From assembly GCA_028532985.1 (NCBI GenBank), contig JANCIK010000003.1, positions 1,312,001 to 1,376,000 on the forward strand: 64,000 nt of DNA. Direction: 5' to 3'. The position numbers were made by a program, and so were the translations under genes. The stretch's first letter is position 1, and every line of letters starts with the position of its first letter. Under the pieces are notes generated by a model. That model saw only the letters and a list, made by a program, of their open reading frames with translations. It had not been told where the DNA came from and searched no databases. The DNA is from Stropharia rugosoannulata. Taxonomy: Eukaryota > Basidiomycota > Agaricomycetes > Agaricales > Strophariaceae. This document shows, piece after piece, positions 57,375-64,000 of the stretch.

Positions 57375-60300
57375 TCAAAAGAATGCATTCATATCGAACT
57401 CGGGTACTTGGACATCATGTTTTGCTGACTTCATTAGCTTGCCTAAACCTGCTTGGCGCGCAAGCAAATCACTCTCTTCTTGGATAGTCTCGATTGGATG
57501 GGGGTTGGAAAGTGAGGTTGTGTCCGGACTAGCTTTGCGGGTTGGGGGAAGAGAGTTTATCTCCATATCAATCAAGATGGATGATTTACGTCGAGCTGTG
57601 GATCCCAGAGGGTAGCGAGTCGGAGCAGGCGCGTGAATTTCGTGTCCTGTATCAGCAACAGGCCTGCGCGGTTCCTGTACCAACGTAGTCGGTCGCTCAA
57701 AAGACCAGGAGCGAACGAGGTCCAGAGCCAAAACATGACAACCTGTGAAGTTCATCTTCTTAGATAACTCCAGGAGAAAGTTATAGAATCGGAGCCTACC
57801 CATTCTGCAGAATACTTTAGCCATCTGCAGGACAAAGTCAAATTCAGCTTGTCCAGAAATTTCGCTGGTGCCTTTCGCAGCTTGCAATGTCTTGGAACGC
57901 AGCTGAGCAAATAGAAGTGCGAGGCCTGTATCATCGTACTGGGATTCTTGGATCTCGGATACCATTACGTCGGCTGCCGCAGCAATATCTTGTAAAGGAG
58001 TCTATCGAAAAGGTGAGTGATTGAAGCCTTCATTTGTGAGAGGATATGGGTGCACCAGAAGAATGCGCACAGCAAGGTCTCGTCTATGCAACAACCAAAA
58101 TGCCCAGCTTCCCAGCCACCTATTACCCGATTCGAAGGCGATTGGAAGGACTGTTTTTGTGAGAATTTCCTTCAACACAGGACCTTCGTCATTTCCTTCG
58201 ACGACGCGGGCAAGAAGAATGGCAAGTTGAAAATCACGCAGTTGTTTGAGGCAGACATTCACGGCATCCTTCAGCGAGCCACCAAGAAGGAAGAAGGCGG
58301 CAGCGTATTCTAACACCTGTTAGCTTTCGTACTCAGATAGAAGGACAAACATACCGAATCGTTGTTTGCTAAGCAGTGCGAATGCATTCTTCAAGGCTGC
58401 TGTCCGCCATCGCTGCTCGGAGAAGTCGTTACTCAGGAACTTGAGCATAACGGCCTGTTCCTTGTGCCAAGCAGCCTGTCGCCACAGACCTTGCACGAGT
58501 TTGGACTTCCTAAGTGCAAAGTAAAAGAGAGAGCACGCAGTCGGATCACGGTACTCCCCTGCCATGTACTCATTCCGCGCAATAACCTCTACTTGTGATT
58601 TCTATTTGTAAAATTATATCAATTGCTTCTCTCACAACGCACGTGCAACGTACCAGAGACTCGCCCGATTTTAACCATAAAGGAATACCCAATGCTTTTG
58701 CATCCGACCATAGCATTTTGCCATTATTACAGGCGTTAGTCGACGAGTTGAGTAGGATCTCTTGACTTTCACTATGGTACGCCCAGATCATGTCACGGTA
58801 ACGAAGTCGTTCGCGGCGTGCCGACTCTTTCGGCAGTGTTCCATTTGTTGCTTTCGCTTCCGAAGGCGTTGCCCTACGATTAATAATATAGAAGGAGCGC
58901 ATTGAGGTAAGATATCGAAGGCCATTAGAATCTAAGGCACGACGTTGTTCGTCAATCTTTGTATGACAATAGCTCTAATGTTAATACTAGAACCACAAAG
59001 AGGACCGGGCATTGCTCACCTCCAAAGTCGTTTGAATCAAAACTATAAGATGAGCTAGTTCATTAGGCGAAAGGTTCGGTATGGAAAGGGATTCAAGTTT
59101 CTCAATTAAACGGGTAATAACCGGGCGGATGAAAGCAGTCTCGTCTTCGGGGCTATGCAGGATAAAATATATTAGAATGATACGTCATCAAAAATGTTTT
59201 AGCTTTACCTATCATAGGTAGGCGTCGATACGCCATCAAACAAAGCCCTGTATTGCTTTCTATTGACTTTCTATGGAGGAAGAATGAGAACAACGTGGTC
59301 AAGGATAGATACCTACTAACCCCAGAAACAGGTTGATCTTTCTGCAGAAAGCGTTCGACAGGGAGGTTTGGTATTTCAGATGTCATATCACTTTCCAGCA
59401 CCCAACGAGCCAAGTTAAGTATGATGTCCTTCACCAACTCCACTTTGTCTGTTTACACCATGTATTGTTATCAGATTAGTTCATTACCAAGGATACGTGA
59501 AACGCACCCCATAGTAGACATTGGAGCAACATTTGTGGATGATAATCAACTAGAGGTCGGTTTCGCCGTGAAACGTACTCAATAAGGGTTTCGGATGATG
59601 GTTTTCCAGGTTCAGCAGGTGGTTCGCTGAAGAGATACATTTGTTGGCCCGCCGCAACCAGGAATGAGCCATGCGCGAGCCATATCGAATCGCTGATTGG
59701 GTATGGGGTAAAGCTAGAAGTACATGATATTTAGGTAGCATTATAGACAGGTTATAGATATCATACCCTGATATGTCTATTGTCCTGTACCGACTCCAAC
59801 CTGGGTCTTCTGCGAAATATGTCATCCTTTGTTGACACAGGATTTCAACTCGATGAGCATAGCCAACAGCTAAGATAGAATGCATATAGGGAGTAGAACT
59901 CCAATCAAGATCAAGGATAAGTTCGCTTTTGACAAAAAAATAAATCAACGGGTAGGCTGTAGGTGATTAATCAGGTAAGTTACCTGACGAGTTCACTATA
60001 TTCCAATCCAGAAGCAAACTGCGATTCATTAGAGTCCCACACAGTTAACTCGTCTCCATGTGCACTTCCTACCACTGGTTTGTACGGCAGCGTAAGCACA
60101 ATGTAAGATAGGCGCAAAATGTGAATATAAACTTACTGAGGGCTGTCTTCTTCGCTGAACTACAGCGAACTTTCCGGAACCCTGTCCTACCCGTACGAAC
60201 CTTCCCGGTGCATACCCAATCCTCATCTGGCTTTGATCCTAGACCCCAGAATGCTATTTCTCCTGTCTCCGAGATGCTCAAAAGTGCGTCATGGTCAACC

Positions 60301-62351
60301 CAATCACCGTTGTGTCCCCAAGCCATAGGGTCAACTGGGAGAATAAATTTGGGCGTATAAGGTAGTGGCAACTTGTGTTGACCAACTATTGATAGGCTGG
60401 GTGCATCCGTTACTTCAAACCGTACAATAGTGTAGTCGGCAGCGACTCCAACTATGTACTCGTAGTGGTGCGCAGATGGCATGGTAAACAAAGACTCGAG
60501 ATCAGGTATCAAAAGTGTTTGTGGTGGGGAGGAGTGGAATGTGAGGGTGCCGGTATCCTTGCAGTAGGTAGCAAATTGAAGCCCTAGAGAAAATGCATAA
60601 GATATCTGTGAGGAAAATGGCGGAAGAAATATTACCATGAGCCAAAACCACAACCAGGTCAGCCTTGTCCCAACTTCGAGAACGTTTTATTTGACGACCG
60701 CCTTGTGCCACTTGCCAGACTTCTCCCCCACCATCTACTCGCAGAGCACTGACACCTTGCCCTCCTGGCGTTCGAATAAACCTCAGAATTTCTACATCCT
60801 CTGCAACATTGTCAGATGAATACACTGAATTTACTACCAATCCATGGGACCGCGCATCAAAGAAAGAGAGAGGGGAAAGGTCAATTGACATTAGAGGAGA
60901 TGAGGTAACAAGCGTCAAGAGTTGAGGATCCGGATTAGGAAGGACGTAAAGGTAAGAAGGTGGGGAAGTGAAGATAGAGGGCTGTGATTGTTGTAGCGTG
61001 AAATGTTGAAGAAGGGTCGGCGGCCGACGATCAATATTCTATGGTTTGGTGAGTTGATGAACCGAAATAAGGAGTTTTAGCGGAAAATGCAACATACAAC
61101 CACAGCAGTCACCACAATGGACCCGTCAGCCAGTACTCGTAAAAACAAGTCCCAACCTTCATTCTTGATTTCGCGCATCCTTTTATTCCGAACATCCTTT
61201 CCGTGTACTGGATCTTGTAGAATATCGGCGATGACTTTGTCGACTGTGTTACGATCAAGCCAAAATACCGACGAAACAGAAGACTCTAACTGGGTCACGA
61301 CAGAGAATGGCAAGGATGCACATATGTCTAAAGCTGCATGCAGTTGTAGATGGTCCGGAAAGTCGAGTACAGGGGAGAATATACGTAGAGTAGCGTCCGA
61401 AGTGACAGTGTAGAGAATGAGATCATCTCTGCGGGACTGGGTCAGCAGAGTCTTGGGTTTTAAAAATTGCACTGACCGACTGGATGCTCGCGGGCGTCTC
61501 CATGACAGCTTCGTGACTGGACGAGGATGGGGAATTAACTGTGTCTGCCGGCCAGACGTTGTAGAGTATAATCGTATGCCATTATCTTTCTAGGTGAAAG
61601 TCAGACAAGCGTTAATATTGTTGCGCTGATAGCGCACCTTGGACGAGGTTGCGATGTACATCAAAGACGGCGCGATATTGAGGAGTATTGGTGTTGGCGT
61701 ACTTCAATACATATTAAATGAAAAGTATATTCGGGGAATATAGAAGCGCACGAGGATGTCCATTTCTTAGACCAGCTCAGTAGGTCGTTCTCCAATACAA
61801 GGGTATATATTGACAGCCCGCTTTGACAGCCAACAGCCAGTAGACCTGAGTGGGTTAGAGCGCGTTAGCAGCGCCATAAGTGAGGACATACCAGCTTTAT
61901 TGTCTAGAGACGTGACCTCTTCGTCATCGGATAGAACAAGGGTCGAATGAATGCGCCAAACGTCCTTTTGAATCTCTGATAGCGACCAAGCGGCAAGTCG
62001 GTATTTGCTCGCTGCAACGATCTACAAGTCGTTGATTGAGTAGAGGTAATCCACAAAAGCCGAATGACACACAAGTTTCATGCCCGAGTCTACGGATATG
62101 CAGTCAATCTTGTCCCTAGAGTGCGCACTACCAGGAAACGCCTCCCAGAAAGCCAGAACGCGTACGACGGATAGAGTCCGAGCATTGAGAATGATTACCG
62201 CGTCCCCGGACGGATAAAGCTAAGCCAGGATGAGTATCGGGACTAGCGCGCGACAGTAAAATGGAATCACTAGCAGAGACTCGTCTGGGAGGTTGAGATA
62301 GTGGACGCCGGCCGCAGGGAACCCCGCACAAGACTGCAAGAGCTGTAGCAT
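57375..62351 (-). CDS. RAV1: RAVE complex subunit Rav1 (WD-repeat, DMX-like)
   Basis: A very large gene of about 20 exons. Start MLQLLQSCAGFPAAGVHYL; the first intron (CTA|GTGATT to CTTAG) joins to LYPSGDAVIILNARTLSVVRVLAFWEAFPG and further WD40-type strands (LPYTPKFILPVDPMAWGHNGDW, NGDWVDHDALLSISETGEIAFWG). The C-terminal half is the Rav1p_C region: MIWAYHSESQEILL, MLWSDAKALGIPLWL, ARNEYMAGEYRDPTACSLFYFALRKSKLVQGLWRQA and ALKNAFALLSKQRF-EYAAAFFLLGGSL. The end is VPEFDMNAFF-stop at 57,375. Rav1 with Skp1 and Rav2 reassembles the V1 and V0 sectors of the vacuolar H+-ATPase. Identity is clear, but many exon joins in the WD region were not checked. Confidence 0.87.
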
Positions 62352-62488
62352 ATCATGAGGAGATGACGGACGAATGACGGTCCGTCGCTGTGCCTGCCTC
62401 AAGCTGGCCGAACACGTGCAGCATGTCATCATGGAGTCGCGCAGCACTGCTGCTTCACTGACTCGCCGTCGCTCCTGGTCTTCACCAC

Positions 62489-64000
62489 ATGCACCTCTTT
62501 GCTTGCCTGCCGCTGACGCTGCTACTAGCAGCGGCAGCAGCCGTCGAGACTCCTCCACAGCATCCATGGACGTCCGTATCAACAAAGACGGTCACTCTTG
62601 TCGATGCACTAAGTTCAGATCCTGATTATTCCACCCTTCTGGTCTTGCTCCAACGGGCTCGCCTGATACCAACGCTCAACAGGCTGAATGGCGCGACGCT
62701 CTTCGCGCCCACAAACGATGCCATTTCTAAACACGTAGTAACAAATTCTTTATGGAGCATGGCTCTGCAGGATTCATCATCCGTTCTACCAGACAATATC
62801 CAGGAGGAACTGCGGCAACAACTATTCTATCATTTACTGAATCAAAGTATCTCAGAACTTCCTGTCAACGGCAAAGTTTCTTCCTACGATACTCTTCTTT
62901 ACCCTCGGAAACCTGTCGACCCTCCGTCACAAGAACCTCCTCCCGGCTCTCCATGGATGCCAATTCCCAATGGTACACTTGGCCACGACTCGCAAAGAGT
63001 TCGCTTAGTCACGCGTAAAGAGCAAAGCACCAAAGTCGGTGTGGACTACTTTGGAAAGGGTGGTGTGAAAGTCGTTAAAGACTTGCAAAGCGTTGACAAC
63101 GGAGTGTTGTTGGGCATTGACCGAGTTCTGGAGCCACCACGCGACCTAGGTGTGTAAATGCCTTCTATTAACGGGCGACGAAGAATAACATTCATTCCAG
63201 CTTCCATCCTCTCGCAACACGCAAACATATCCTTCTTTGACAAAATTATAACACAGGAACTTCTTGAATATTTGAATGCGACCTCAAAGACAACTCTTTT
63301 CATACCGACAAACGAAGCTTGGGACGAATTACATCCAATAGACAAACTATACCTGGAAAGTGAATTCGCCTCTAATGACGTTAGGAAAATACTGCAGATG
63401 CATTCTGTCATCGAGAATCGCGTCACCTGGTCTGATTCTTTTGCTTCTGGATATGAACGTGAGGTGAACAATGTAAATGACTACTTATGACTGACCTTGT
63501 CATGCAGTTACTACGGCTGGTGGAAGTACGCTAACTTTCGAGGTCACTCCCGAAGCAGTCAGTGTCAACAAGGCGGAGATTGTACATCCTGACATATATG
63601 CGTCAAATGGGGTACTACATCTAGTATCCTCTCTCTTGTTACCTCCAGGAACTTTAAAGCAAACACCTGAGAAGTATCTTCTCGCTCTTAACTGTACGAA
63701 GTTTGTCTCTATGCTCCACTCTGCGGACCTTACAAATCTTGTCAACGACACTGAGACGGAGTATACTATCCTCGCACCAAGAGATGATATTTTCTCTTTC
63801 TTCAGAAGTCCTGGATTTCCAGAACCAGGCTCAGAAGACCTAAAGAAGCTCTTGCGCTACCATTTTATCCCTGGTAAATGGACACCTGCCAAATTGAAAA
63901 ATGGGAGTCTTCTTGAGACAGAACTCGTCGAACCTGGTCTTAACGATGGCCGCCAAGTTCTGGCAGTCGAAGTCCAGAGTGGTGCGGACAAGAAAAAGGA
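62489..64000 (+). CDS. secreted fasciclin-domain (FAS1) protein, 3' partial
   Basis: Opens with a signal peptide MHLFACLPLTLLLAAAAA. The first FAS1 domain follows: LVDALSSDPDYSTLLVLLQRA, RLNGATLFAPTNDAI, LFYHLLNQSISELP and VLLGIDRVLEPPRDL. An intron joins to SILSQHANISFFDKII, LLEYLNATSKTTLFIPTNEAWDEL and KILQMHSVIENRVTWS, the second domain. Then come LTFEVTPEAVSVNKAEIVHPD, KYLLALNCTKFVSML and ILAPRDDIFSFF-RSPGF, entering the third. FAS1 proteins mediate adhesion or cell-wall surface functions. N-glycosylation sequons (NQS, NAT, NGT, NCT, NDT) are frequent. The frame is open to the right edge. Divergent from RAV1, with 137 bp between the starts. Confidence 0.85.

Noticed and set aside
1..64000. 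Mobile elements, tRNA, rRNA, CRISPR
   Set aside because: No reverse transcriptase, transposase, terminal repeats, cloverleaf or array pattern was recognised by eye in the window.

Overview
The window is nuclear DNA of a filamentous basidiomycete, almost certainly a mushroom-forming Agaricomycete. Genes are dense and sit on both strands. Coding regions are cut by many introns of about 45-65 bp, usually with GTRNGT donors and CTAAY branch sites. Gene content and order match the neighbourhood of the HD (MAT-A) mating-type locus. I see no transposon, tRNA, rRNA or CRISPR array.

Left part (1-13.2 kb): the 3' portion of a single-pass membrane protein, an unrecognised basidiomycete gene, a 2-oxoglutarate oxygenase, the NEDD8-conjugating enzyme Ubc12, 5-hydroxyisourate hydrolase, ribosome-biogenesis factor Rrp1, chromatin-remodeller subunit Rsc9 and an ARMH3/DUF1741 protein. 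Middle-left (13.5-31.1 kb): mitochondrial glycine dehydrogenase, a PPR protein, Sec61 gamma, an orphan seven-helix receptor-like protein, Golgi tether subunit Cog1, a TMEM115-type Golgi protein, a FAM32A homologue and a DDT/WHIM1 chromatin protein.

Centre (31.4-40.5 kb): the mating-type locus, arranged MIP> <HD1 HD2> <beta-fg. Mitochondrial intermediate peptidase and the beta-flanking gene are the classical borders. Between them lies one divergent pair of homeodomain genes, HD1 and HD2, sharing a promoter of about 300 bp. In this group HD1 and HD2 proteins from different mates dimerise to switch on the dikaryotic programme.

Right part (40.9-64 kb): an ammonium transporter with Glu at the first twin-His position, a prenylcysteine oxidase, an F-box protein, a multi-pass membrane protein, a low-molecular-weight tyrosine phosphatase with a GC-AG intron, methylmalonate-semialdehyde dehydrogenase, a Rap1-Myb-like protein, Rab GDI, the RAVE subunit Rav1 and the 5' part of a fasciclin-domain protein.

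Most genes here are single-copy housekeeping functions (mitochondria, Golgi and vesicle traffic, chromatin). They form no operon-like pathway; their grouping reflects conserved synteny around the mating locus. All exon joins were inferred by eye from splice signals and reading frame, so internal exon ends and some starts may be off.
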